NCBI RefSeq assembly: GCF_037023725.1
Contig: NZ_CP146077.1
Coordinates: 506,001-570,000, forward strand
DNA length: 64,000 nucleotides
Direction: 5' to 3'
Origin: Pseudomonas bubulae
Lineage (GTDB): Bacteria > Pseudomonadota > Gammaproteobacteria > Pseudomonadales > Pseudomonadaceae
Shown: piece by piece, positions 8,233 through 15,974 of the stretch
Numbering within the stretch: the stretch's first letter is position 1
Layout: each line of letters begins with the position of its first letter
Made by a program: the position numbers and the translations under genes
The notes under the pieces: generated by a model
Database searches by the model: none
What the model was told of the DNA's origin: nothing
What the model saw: only the letters and a program-made list of their open reading frames with translations

Positions 8233-9350
8233 TGCACAAGTTCTCGCACATCCTGCGCCTTGGCCTTAAAGAACTGACCAGCCTGCGCCATGACAGCGTG
8301 CTGCTGATGTTCTTGCTCTATGCCTTTACCGTGGCGATTTATATGCCAGCATCGAGCTCGATCATCGGCGTGCACAACGCCAGCGTTGCCATCATTGATG
8401 AAGACCATAGCCCTCTGTCACGCAAGCTCAGTGAGTCGCTGCTGCCCCCGGAGTTCAAAACCCCACAAGCCTTGCCTTATGACCAGCTCGATCAGGCCAT
8501 GGATAACGGCCAATACACCTTTGTGATCAATGTACCGGCCAACTTCCAGGCCGACTTGCTGGCAGGCCGCCAACCCGGCCTGCAGGTCAACGTCGATGCC
8601 ACCGCCATGAGTCAGGCCTTTATGGGCGCAGGGTATATCGGGCAGATTTTCCAGCGTGAGCTGCTCAACTATGCCGGCCAGGGTGACGCAGCGGCGAAAG
8701 CCCCGGCGTTGATCTCCAGCCGGGCATTGTTCAACGCCAATCTGGAAGGCGGATGGTTTTTGGCGGTGATCCAGATCGTTAACAACATTACCATCCTGGC
8801 CATTGTGCTGACGGGCACCGCGTTGCTGCGCGAGCGCGAACACGGCACCCTCGACCACTTGCTGGTACTGCCGCTGACGGCGCTGGAAATCATGCTGGCA
8901 AAAATCTGGAGCAACATGCTGGTGGTGGTGCTGTGCACCTGGGTGTCGCTGGAAGTCATCGTGAAATGGGCGCTGGGCGTGCCACTGTCGGGGTCGCTGA
9001 CCCTGTTTTTGCTGGTTACCGCGCTGTACTTGTTTGCCAGTACCGCACTGGGGATATTCCTTGCGACCCTGGCCCGCTCAACACCGCAGTTCGGTTTGCT
9101 GGCCATCCCGGTGATCATCCCGATGCTCTTGCTCTCGGGCGGCAGTACGCCGCTGGACAGCATGCCTGTGTGGTTGCAATGGGTGATGCAGTGCTCGCCG
9201 TCGACCCACTTTGTAAGCCTGAGCGCAGCGATACTGTTTCGCGGTGCGGGTGTGAACGTAGTGTGGCCAGACTTGCTGGCCCTGGCCGGCATCGGCCTGG
9301 TGTTCTTCGCCATTGCCCTGGCGCGGTTTCGCAAGAGTCTGGCGTCGTAA
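8232..9350 (+). CDS. ABC-2 type permease (YhhJ-like)
   Basis: This 372-residue inner-membrane permease has one N-terminal membrane helix, a large periplasmic loop (about 45-170) and five C-terminal helices, the ABC-2 layout. It probably pairs with the permease half of the upstream RbbA-type protein to form the channel of a tripartite exporter with the HlyD protein. The start ATG overlaps the stop of the preceding gene (TGATG), with AGGAGG 5 bp upstream. The earlier in-frame start is ignored because it lies inside rbbA. A REP pair follows. Confidence 0.9.
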   Translation: MHKFSHILRLGLKELTSLRHDSVLLMFLLYAFTVAIYMPASSSIIGVHNASVAIIDEDHSPLSRKLSESLLPPEFKTPQALPYDQLDQAMDNGQYTFVINVPANFQADLLAGRQPGLQVNVDATAMSQAFMGAGYIGQIFQRELLNYAGQGDAAAKAPALISSRALFNANLEGGWFLAVIQIVNNITILAIVLTGTALLREREHGTLDHLLVLPLTALEIMLAKIWSNMLVVVLCTWVSLEVIVKWALGVPLSGSLTLFLLVTALYLFASTALGIFLATLARSTPQFGLLAIPVIIPMLLLSGGSTPLDSMPVWLQWVMQCSPSTHFVSLSAAILFRGAGVNVVWPDLLALAGIGLVFFAIALARFRKSLAS

Positions 9351-9367
9351 CCACGGGCACGGGTTAT

Positions 9368-9454
9368 GTGGGAGCGGGCTTGCTCGCGACAGCTTCACCT
9401 CGACGTATCTGAAGTACCGAGGCGCTTGCATCGCGAGCAGGCCTGCTCCCACAC
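9368..9454 (+). repeat. REP pair
   Basis: Inverted REP copies: GTGGGAGCGGGCTTGCTCGC at 9368-9387 and the complementary TCGCGAGCAGGCCTGCTCCC at 9431-9450. The pair lies between the convergent YhhJ-like and FliL-like genes, where it may also limit read-through (inference). Confidence 0.88.
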
Positions 9455-9479
9455 AAAAGCCAAGCCCGTAGCTGCGCCT

Positions 9480-9884
9480 TTACTGAACGATCAAATTGTT
9501 GAACAACAGATCGTCCACCATCGGCTTGCCGGTTTCATCGCTCATCACCTGCCGGATCTGCTTCAAGGCTTCCTGGCGCAGCTTCTCCTTGGCCTCGACA
9601 CTGCCCAGGGTTTCGCTGGTCTGCTGGGTAAACAACCCCACCAGTTGATTACGAATCAATGGGTCATTGGCTTTGACCGCCCTGGCTGCATCGGCACCCG
9701 TCACGCGCAAGGAAATATCAGCCTTGTACACCTTGAGCCTTGAACTGCCATCCAGACCGTAGTTACCCACAAATGGCGGGCTCAGACTGATGTAGCTGAC
9801 CTTGTCGCCACCTTCCTGCGCCTCTTCCCCGACCGCCGCCATCGGCAAAGCCAGGGCCAGCATCAACATGATCCACGCTTTCAC
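9480..9884 (-). CDS. FliL-like exported protein
   Basis: This 134-residue protein resembles the FliL family, whose flagellar members associate with the stator. The chosen start is a GTG at 9884, because AAGGAG lies 6 bp before it; the upstream ATGs (9899, 9914) have no such site. It then begins with a classical signal peptide (MKAWIMLMLALALPMAAVG), so it is probably a soluble periplasmic protein rather than the membrane-anchored flagellar FliL. The C-terminal half has the FliL pattern of a short helix-rich domain ending in NNLIVQ. No flagellar genes are nearby, so a motility role is doubtful. Confidence 0.75.
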   Translation of the reverse strand: MKAWIMLMLALALPMAAVGEEAQEGGDKVSYISLSPPFVGNYGLDGSSRLKVYKADISLRVTGADAARAVKANDPLIRNQLVGLFTQQTSETLGSVEAKEKLRQEALKQIRQVMSDETGKPMVDDLLFNNLIVQ

Positions 9885-9946
9885 AATTCGCTCCTTCATT
9901 CGGTGTGGAGGCAAGCATACGGGGCTGCTTGAGGGCCTATCTAGCG

Positions 9947-10318
9947 TTATCGGCCAGCGGGTGACTTACTTGTGCCTCTGGTTGCCATCAGCAGTTTCTG
10001 AACGCTCGCGGGCAACATGTCCACAAATGGACGACTGCCTATGCGCCGGCAGGTCTTGACCACCTTTTCCACATCCCTCGATAGCTCGTACATGGCAGTC
10101 GATAGCTGGTCGCGTGAATACAGCCCGTCCTCAAACCCTTCAATCAACCGGTTGCGGGTTTGCCTGAACAGCGTCAACTCAGCCAGAGGCAGGTCGACCC
10201 CGCGACGCATATAGCCCCTGATTTCCCGGTTTAACTTCAGGCAGGTGACACTGTTGATATCTGGCGCAGGTTCGCCAGCCCACGCAGTAAACGCCACAAA
10301 CCCCAGCACAAGCTTCAT
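9947..10318 (-). CDS. Small exported protein, unknown function
   Basis: This 123-residue protein starts at ATG 10318, behind GGGGGAAGG. It has a short hydrophobic N-terminus (MKLVLGFVAFTAWAGEPAP) that looks like a signal peptide, and a helical, Arg-rich body with two cysteines (VTCLKLNREI and VKTCRRIG) that could form a disulfide in the periplasm. It is 62 bp upstream of the FliL-like gene on the same strand and may be co-transcribed with it. I recognise no family. Confidence 0.7.
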   Translation of the reverse strand: MKLVLGFVAFTAWAGEPAPDINSVTCLKLNREIRGYMRRGVDLPLAELTLFRQTRNRLIEGFEDGLYSRDQLSTAMYELSRDVEKVVKTCRRIGSRPFVDMLPASVQKLLMATRGTSKSPAGR

Positions 10319-10551
10319 AGCCTTCCCCCGGCGGCGCACCCCCATAGGGCTGCAAAGGGGAAATTCTATTGATGTGCAGGCCAATAGCTCAGTCCTGGAG
10401 CTCCGATTCCAGCGTGGGATTGTTCCTATTGAACTTGCATTTAAACCCTACGAAAACATTTGTTGCCGCTGTATTCGCCGAGCCTGTGGATAGTTTTCAG
10501 ATAGACCCGAGCAGCGAAGCCAGCCTGCTTAGGGTTTTATACCCAGGCGAC

Positions 10552-10569
10552 ATGTTCATAAGCGAAAAT
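10552..10569 (+). promoter_or_regulatory. GlpR-like operator 1
   Basis: ATGTTCATAAGCGAAAAT matches the enteric GlpR consensus (ATGTTCGWTAWCGAACAT) at 14 of 18 positions. It lies about 109 bp before glpT. GlpR represses glycerol-3-phosphate genes and is released by glycerol-3-phosphate; that this box is used here is inference. Confidence 0.45.
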
Positions 10570-10613
10570 CGCATGTGGGATTTTTCCTTCAGCTCTAAAG
10601 GGCAAGGCCTGTC

Positions 10614-10631
10614 ATTTTCAGTAACGAAAAT
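10614..10631 (+). promoter_or_regulatory. GlpR-like operator 2
   Basis: ATTTTCAGTAACGAAAAT also matches the GlpR consensus at about 14 of 18 positions and shares the TTCA..A.CGAAAAT core with the first site. It ends 46 bp before the glpT start, a position suited to blocking RNA polymerase. Confidence 0.45.
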
Positions 10632-10677
10632 GTAACGTTCGGCACCGCCGATATAACAAGAAATTTGGAGCTCTTGA

Positions 10678-12033
10678 ATGTTTGCTTTTTTCCGACCTGC
10701 CGTACACCAGGCGCCTCTGCCTGAAGAAAAAATAGACAGCACTTACCGACGACTGCGCTGGCAAATCTTTGCCGGTATCTTTTTTGGCTATGCGGGTTAC
10801 TACCTGCTGCGCAAAAACTTCTCTCTGGCCATGCCCTACTTGATCGATGAGGGCTACACCCGAGGTCAACTGGGTGTCGCAATGTCAGCGATTGCCATTG
10901 CCTACGGCTTATCCAAGTTCCTCATGGGGCTGGTGTCCGACCGCTCTAACCCGCGCTTCTTTTTACCCTTTGGCTTGATGATCTCAGCGGGAGTGATGTT
11001 CATTTTCGGTTTCGCACCTTGGGCAACATCCAGTGTGACCATGATGTTCATTTTGCTGTTTATCAACGGCTGGGCGCAGGGCATGGGTTGGCCGCCCAGT
11101 GGCCGTACCATGGTGCACTGGTGGTCGCAGAAGGAACGCGGCGGTGTGGTATCGGTGTGGAACGTGGCCCACAACGTGGGCGGTGGTCTGATCGGCCCGC
11201 TGTTTTTACTGGGTATGGCCTGGTTCAACGACTGGCACGCGGCCTTCTATGTACCTGCCACGGTGGCGCTGCTGGTGGCGCTGTTTGCGTTTGTCACCAT
11301 GCGCGACACCCCACAGTCCGTTGGTTTGCCGCCGATCGAGCAGTACAAGAATGATTACCCGGCGGGTTACGACGCCAGCCATGAAGACGAATTCAGCGCC
11401 AAAGAGATCTTCGTCAAATACGTGCTGCGTAACAAAATGCTCTGGTATATCGCCCTGGCCAACGTGTTCGTCTACCTGCTGCGCTACGGCGTGCTGGACT
11501 GGGCGCCGACCTATCTGAAGGAAGCCAAGCACTTCACGGTGGACACCACGTCGTGGGCTTACTTCTTCTACGAGTGGGCGGGAATTCCGGGCACGCTGCT
11601 GTGCGGCTGGATGTCGGACAAGATTTTCCGCGGCAATCGCGGGCTGACCGGCATTGTCTTTATGTCGCTGGTGACCGTCGCAACCCTGGTTTACTGGCTT
11701 AACCCGCCAGGCAACCCGACCGTGGACATGATCGCGCTGTTTTCAATCGGCTTCCTGATTTACGGGCCGGTAATGCTGATCGGTTTGCAGGCACTGGAAC
11801 TGGCACCGAAGAAAGCCGCAGGTACTGCCGCAGGCTTTACAGGGCTGTTCGGCTACCTGGGTGGCTCGGTGGCGGCCAGTGCGGCCATGGGCTATCTGGT
11901 TGACCACTTCGGTTGGGATGGCGGCTTTGTGCTGCTGATCAGCGCGTGCCTGCTGGCCATCGCATTCATGATCCCGACGCTGCGCCACAAGAACCAGGCC
12001 AGCGAAGAACGTGCGGTAACCGCTCCCGCTTAA
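10678..12033 (+). CDS. glpT: Glycerol-3-phosphate transporter GlpT
   Basis: This is a 451-residue antiporter of the major facilitator superfamily (organophosphate:phosphate family) with 12 predicted membrane segments. It exchanges external glycerol-3-phosphate for internal phosphate in the inner membrane and is also the entry route for fosfomycin. Family motifs include the [16 protein letters not shown] loop after helix 2 and [16 protein letters not shown] in helix 4-5. Two GlpR-like operators precede it. Its stop codon overlaps the stop of the convergent ChaC gene (shared TTAA). Confidence 0.95.
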   Translation: MFAFFRPAVHQAPLPEEKIDSTYRRLRWQIFAGIFFGYAGYYLLRKNFSLAMPYLIDEGYTRGQLGVAMSAIAIAYGLSKFLMGLVSDRSNPRFFLPFGLMISAGVMFIFGFAPWATSSVTMMFILLFINGWAQGMGWPPSGRTMVHWWSQKERGGVVSVWNVAHNVGGGLIGPLFLLGMAWFNDWHAAFYVPATVALLVALFAFVTMRDTPQSVGLPPIEQYKNDYPAGYDASHEDEFSAKEIFVKYVLRNKMLWYIALANVFVYLLRYGVLDWAPTYLKEAKHFTVDTTSWAYFFYEWAGIPGTLLCGWMSDKIFRGNRGLTGIVFMSLVTVATLVYWLNPPGNPTVDMIALFSIGFLIYGPVMLIGLQALELAPKKAAGTAAGFTGLFGYLGGSVAASAAMGYLVDHFGWDGGFVLLISACLLAIAFMIPTLRHKNQASEERAVTAPA

Positions 12034-12677
12034 GGCGCAATCGGTACGCAGCGCTTGAGCCGCGCCTCCAGGTTTCGATCTGGCATGGCGTGGCTGCGCA
12101 GGGCACTTACGGTCTGCTCGACATAATCGCGAGTAGTGCCGTAGCGCCCGCTGGCGTTGGCCAACACCTGGCTCAACACGTCATCCGGCAGGTTGCCCGC
12201 ATAGCTGGGCAAATGCCGCTCCAGCACAAAGCCCAGGGCCTGCACCTGGCTGCCATCGTCCAGTCTGCACGTCAGCCAGTGCGGGCGATACGAGGGCACC
12301 GGCATTTCGCGAAGCCACAAGGCATGCAGTGAGGCGTCCAGGTTTTCTTCTGGCAAGCGATAGGCAAAGCCACTGCACGACCCCCCTCGATCCAGACCAA
12401 AAACCAGACCTGGCCACTGCGGTGTGCCGCGATGCTCGTGAGACCACAGATACAGCCCGCGATGGTAGCCATGCACCCGCCCACGCACGCGCTCGACCGC
12501 CGTGCACTCAGGGCGCCAGATCAATGAACCATAAGCAAATAACCAGACCGGCCCGCCCTGATGGCGCGCCATGGTGCTGTGCACGGAGTTGAGCAGTTGC
12601 TCTGGAGTCAACGGTGCCCCGAGATCAAGCTGCGGGGGGTAGATCGAGTTTAAACCTGCAGATTCAATAACAGTCAT
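12030..12677 (-). CDS. ChaC-like gamma-glutamylcyclotransferase
   Basis: This 215-residue cytoplasmic enzyme belongs to the ChaC group, which cleaves the gamma-glutamyl bond of glutathione to give 5-oxoproline and Cys-Gly. The diagnostic nucleotide/substrate loop [12 protein letters not shown] is at about residues 45-56, followed by [15 protein letters not shown] and [14 protein letters not shown]. It is convergent with glpT and shares 4 bp at the stop codons. A role in glutathione turnover is by family, not by context. Confidence 0.9.
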   Translation of the reverse strand: MTVIESAGLNSIYPPQLDLGAPLTPEQLLNSVHSTMARHQGGPVWLFAYGSLIWRPECTAVERVRGRVHGYHRGLYLWSHEHRGTPQWPGLVFGLDRGGSCSGFAYRLPEENLDASLHALWLREMPVPSYRPHWLTCRLDDGSQVQALGFVLERHLPSYAGNLPDDVLSQVLANASGRYGTTRDYVEQTVSALRSHAMPDRNLEARLKRCVPIAP

Positions 12678-12991
12678 AACGGGGAAATGGATCCTGCAAA
12701 CATGACGTAACAGAAACTAATCCACCAATCTTATATCACTGCACACTCAATGATCTGACCAACCGGACAGGCTGCTGACAGGCGCGAAACAGGATAATCA
12801 AGCCAGCGACTCAAACCAGGCGAGAATCCGTTACGCGCCAAATAAGCGCAAACACCCAATAAGAAAAAGAAAATTCCTACAAGCATATATGACATTGCTT
12901 AGGTACTGCCTACACCAATTAAAACAGGATAGGTACCTCTGGCTAGCTGTGCACCCTACGCACACTTCAAATAACCACCAGAAGGTGCAAA
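12678..12991. other. AT-rich intergenic region
   Basis: This 314 bp gap lies between the ChaC gene and the PagP-like gene, which diverge from it. It is clearly more AT-rich than the flanks and should hold both promoters. I see no convincing operator, RNA gene or small coding frame. An AGAAGG ribosome-binding site sits just before the PagP-like ATG. Confidence 0.5.
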
Positions 12992-13474
12992 ATGCGAAAA
13001 AAAGCTCTCTGCTGCTGTCTACTGATACTCGCATACGCCGGCACAACCCTGGCGCAAGACAATACAACACAGGACGACAAAGGGTTCTGGTACCTGCAAA
13101 CCAGCGTATATACCCGACACTTTTCACCTGACTCCGAGCACAACAACAATCAGGATTTGATTGGTATTGAACGCAATGAAGCTTCGGGGCTGGTCTATGG
13201 AGTGGCCACCTTTCGCAACTCATTCAGCCAGCGATCGTTTTACACCTACGCGGGCAAACGCTTTGATAGCGACACTTATCCTGTTTACTTGAAGTTGACG
13301 GGCGGCCTGCTGCAAGGTTACCGCGGCGAGTACAAGAACAAGATTCCCCTCAATCGCTTCGGCGTTGCGCCGGTGATCATTCCCTCAGTCGGCGCCCACT
13401 ACGGCCCGGTAGCCGCCGAGCTGGTGTTGCTCGGCTTCAATGCCGCCATGATTACCACTGGCGTGCGGTTTTAA
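12992..13474 (+). CDS. PagP-like outer-membrane beta-barrel (putative lipid A palmitoyltransferase)
   Basis: This 160-residue protein has a signal peptide (residues 1-21, ending AGTTLAQ), a small beta-barrel body with alternating hydrophobic strands, and the C-terminal TTGVRF typical of outer-membrane proteins. It resembles PagP: YTRHF aligns with the catalytic-His strand (His43), FRNSFSQRS with the FKDSWN active-site strand (Asn76-Ser77, so Asp is replaced by Asn), and APVIIPSVGAHYGPV with LPLASVGYGPV. PagP moves palmitate from phospholipid to lipid A and increases resistance to cationic peptides. Annotations such as 'glycerol-3-phosphate transporter' for such proteins probably come from the glpT neighbour. 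Activity is unproven. Confidence 0.65.
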   Translation: MRKKALCCCLLILAYAGTTLAQDNTTQDDKGFWYLQTSVYTRHFSPDSEHNNNQDLIGIERNEASGLVYGVATFRNSFSQRSFYTYAGKRFDSDTYPVYLKLTGGLLQGYRGEYKNKIPLNRFGVAPVIIPSVGAHYGPVAAELVLLGFNAAMITTGVRF

Positions 13475-14439
13475 GGTCGTGGGCAGTAGGCAAACACGTC
13501 GGCACGCATCTGGTGCGCGTCCATGCCGGCAGCTACCAACGCGTCAAGGGTGCCGTAGATCATCGCCGGCGAACCGCTGGCATATACATGCACACTGGCC
13601 AGATCGCTGATGTCTTCGCACACGGCTTCATGCAGCATGCCGCAGCGCCCTTCCCAACCACACAAATCACTCACTACCTTATGCAGGAACAGGTTGGGGG
13701 TTTTCTCCCATTCGGCCCATTCATCCAGGGTGTAGAAGTCTTCCGGGCGACGCACGCCCCAGTACAAATGCACCGGATGCTTGAAACCCTTGGCACGGCA
13801 ATGTTCGATCAGGCTGTGCATTTGCGCCATGCCGGTGCCCGCAGCGATCAGCACCAACGGCCCGTCCGGCAATTCAGACAAGTGCGTGTCACCAAACGGC
13901 AGCTCCAGGCGAACCATCCTGTTGCGCTGCAATTGCTCGATCAGCTTGCGGGCGCTGTCTTCACGCACCAGTACATGCAACTCCAGGTCGCGCCCCGAGT
14001 GCGGTGCGCTGGCCAGCGAGAATGCCGACTTGTCCCCGTTTTCACGCTCCAGCATCACGTATTGCCCGGCGTGATAACGCGGCGGCTTGCCCGCAGGTGC
14101 GCGCAAGCGCACCCGCCACACATCGCCACCCATATCGACACACTCGGTCAACTGACACGCCAGGCTACGCACCGGTAATTCTCCCAACGCAAGCACGCCA
14201 TCCCACAACACCACACAGTCTTCAAGCGGGGCCGCCAGGCAGGTATAAAACTCGCCATGATCACGCACGTCTCCCGCCTGCTCGACCTGGCCTTCAACCA
14301 GCAAGGCCGCACACACGTGGCAATTACCATTGCGACAGCTCTGCGGGCATTCATAGCCCAGACGCTGCGCCGCATCCAGAATTCGCTCGCCAGGCAAGGT
14401 TTCCAGTACCGCACCTGAAGGCTGCAAGGTTACACGCAT
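13471..14439 (-). CDS. Ferredoxin-type NAD(P)H reductase (CDP-glucoseen reductase family)
   Basis: This is a 322-residue three-domain flavoprotein. The N-terminus is a plant-type 2Fe-2S domain with ligands Cys35, Cys40, Cys43 and Cys67 (CRNGNCHVC ... YTC). The middle is the FAD domain (RYHAGQYVML), and the C-terminus is the NAD(P) domain (LVLIAAGTGMAQM). Such proteins pass electrons from NAD(P)H through FAD and iron-sulphur to an acceptor; the acceptor here is unknown. Its ATG overlaps the ubiD stop by one base, so the two are co-translated, and a link to ubiquinone or prenyl-flavin chemistry is plausible but inferred. Confidence 0.85.
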   Translation of the reverse strand: MRVTLQPSGAVLETLPGERILDAAQRLGYECPQSCRNGNCHVCAALLVEGQVEQAGDVRDHGEFYTCLAAPLEDCVVLWDGVLALGELPVRSLACQLTECVDMGGDVWRVRLRAPAGKPPRYHAGQYVMLERENGDKSAFSLASAPHSGRDLELHVLVREDSARKLIEQLQRNRMVRLELPFGDTHLSELPDGPLVLIAAGTGMAQMHSLIEHCRAKGFKHPVHLYWGVRRPEDFYTLDEWAEWEKTPNLFLHKVVSDLCGWEGRCGMLHEAVCEDISDLASVHVYASGSPAMIYGTLDALVAAGMDAHQMRADVFAYCPRP

Positions 14440-15905
14440 CAATCTATTCCTAATTGATTCCAGATGTCATCGATGCGGCGAGTGACCGCCTCATCCTTGA
14501 CGATGACCCGACCCCATTCACGGGTGGTTTCACCCGGCCATTTGTTGGTTGCATCCAGGCCCATCTTCGAACCCAGGCCGGAAACCGGTGAGGCAAAGTC
14601 GAGATAGTCGATTGGCGTGTTGTCGATCATTACCGTGTCGCGCTTGGGGTCCATACGCGTGGTAATGGCCCAGATGACGTCGTTCCAGTCGCGGGCATTG
14701 ATGTCGTCGTCAGTCACGATAACGAATTTGGTGTACATGAACTGGCGCAAAAACGACCACACACCCAGCATTACGCGCTTGGCGTGCCCCGGATACTGCT
14801 TTTTCATGGTCACGATGGCCATGCGGTACGAGCAGCCTTCGGGCGGCAAGTAGAAGTCGGTGATTTCAGGGAACTGCTTTTGCAGGATCGGTACAAACAC
14901 TTCGTTGAGCGCCACGCCCAAAATTGCCGGCTCATCCGGTGGACGGCCGGTGTAGGTGCTGTGATAGATCGGTTTGACCCGATGAGTGATGCGCTCGACA
15001 GTAAACACCGGGAAGCTGTCCACTTCGTTGTAGTAACCGGTGTGGTCGCCGTACGGGCCTTCGGGCGCCATCTCGCCAGGGTGGATCACGCCTTCAAGGA
15101 TGATCTCGGCAGTGGCCGGCACTTGCAGGTCGTTGCCGCGGCACTTCACCAGTTCGGTACGATTGCCCCGCAGCAAGCCGGCAAAAGCGTATTCCGACAG
15201 GCTGTCGGGCACCGGGGTCACGGCGCCAAGAATGGTCGCCGGGTCTGCGCCCAGGGCCACGGATACCGGGAATGGCTGGCCGGGGTGTTTTTCGCACCAG
15301 TCACGGTAGTCCAGTGCACCGCCTCGGTGGCTCAACCAGCGCATGATGACCTTGTTGCGGCCAATCACCTGCTGACGATAGATACCGAGATTCTGCCGGT
15401 CCTTGTTAGGGCCTTTGGTCACGGTCAGGCCCCAGGTAATCAGGGGCGCCACGTCGCCAGGCCAGCAATGCTGCACCGGCAGCATGGCGAGGTCTACGTC
15501 ATCCCCCTCAATGACCACTTCCTGGCACACCGCGTCCTTGACGACTTTCGGCGCCATGGCAATGATCTTGCGGAAGATCGGCAACTTGGACCACGCATCC
15601 TTCAGACCTTTAGGCGGCTCGGGCTCCTTGAGGAACGCCAGCAGCTTGCCGATTTCCCGCAGCTCGCTGACAGACTCGGCGCCCATGCCCATTGCCACGC
15701 GCTCTGGCGTGCCGAACAAATTGCCGAGCACCGGAATCGTGTGGCCAGTCGGGTTTTCGAACAGCAAAGCCGGGCCTTTGGCACGCAGCGTGCGGTCGCA
15801 GATTTCAGTCATCTCCAGGACTGGAGAAACGGGAATCTGGATGCGTTTCAATTCTCCGCGCTGCTCTAGCTGCTGCACGAAATCCCGAAGATCCTTGAAT
15901 TTCAT
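14439..15905 (-). CDS. ubiD: UbiD 3-octaprenyl-4-hydroxybenzoate carboxy-lyase
   Basis: This 488-residue enzyme uses prenylated FMN (made by UbiX) to decarboxylate 3-polyprenyl-4-hydroxybenzoate in ubiquinone synthesis. The UbiD pattern [12 protein letters not shown] is clear, along with [19 protein letters not shown] and the N-terminal [14 protein letters not shown]. The ATG at 15905 is preferred over the upstream GTG because it matches the family start. It is the first gene of a two-gene unit with the reductase. Confidence 0.95.
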   Translation of the reverse strand: MKFKDLRDFVQQLEQRGELKRIQIPVSPVLEMTEICDRTLRAKGPALLFENPTGHTIPVLGNLFGTPERVAMGMGAESVSELREIGKLLAFLKEPEPPKGLKDAWSKLPIFRKIIAMAPKVVKDAVCQEVVIEGDDVDLAMLPVQHCWPGDVAPLITWGLTVTKGPNKDRQNLGIYRQQVIGRNKVIMRWLSHRGGALDYRDWCEKHPGQPFPVSVALGADPATILGAVTPVPDSLSEYAFAGLLRGNRTELVKCRGNDLQVPATAEIILEGVIHPGEMAPEGPYGDHTGYYNEVDSFPVFTVERITHRVKPIYHSTYTGRPPDEPAILGVALNEVFVPILQKQFPEITDFYLPPEGCSYRMAIVTMKKQYPGHAKRVMLGVWSFLRQFMYTKFVIVTDDDINARDWNDVIWAITTRMDPKRDTVMIDNTPIDYLDFASPVSGLGSKMGLDATNKWPGETTREWGRVIVKDEAVTRRIDDIWNQLGID

Positions 15906-15974
15906 TGACGGTGGCACCCCTAAAATAGGCGTACATCCTACCTGCTATGCCGGCCGCTGGCAGCTTATCGCTGC

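Larger units (their letters stand above)
10319..10677. other. Regulatory intergenic region upstream of glpT
   Basis: There is no gene in this 359 bp gap between the divergent small exported protein and glpT. It is more AT-rich than its flanks. It holds two GlpR-like inverted repeats near glpT, listed separately, and a Shine-Dalgarno TTGGAG 8 bp before the glpT start. No transcription start could be fixed with confidence. Confidence 0.6.

Noticed and set aside
12678..12991. AT-rich segment as a horizontally acquired remnant
   Set aside because: It is only 314 bp between two ordinary divergent genes, consistent with a promoter region.
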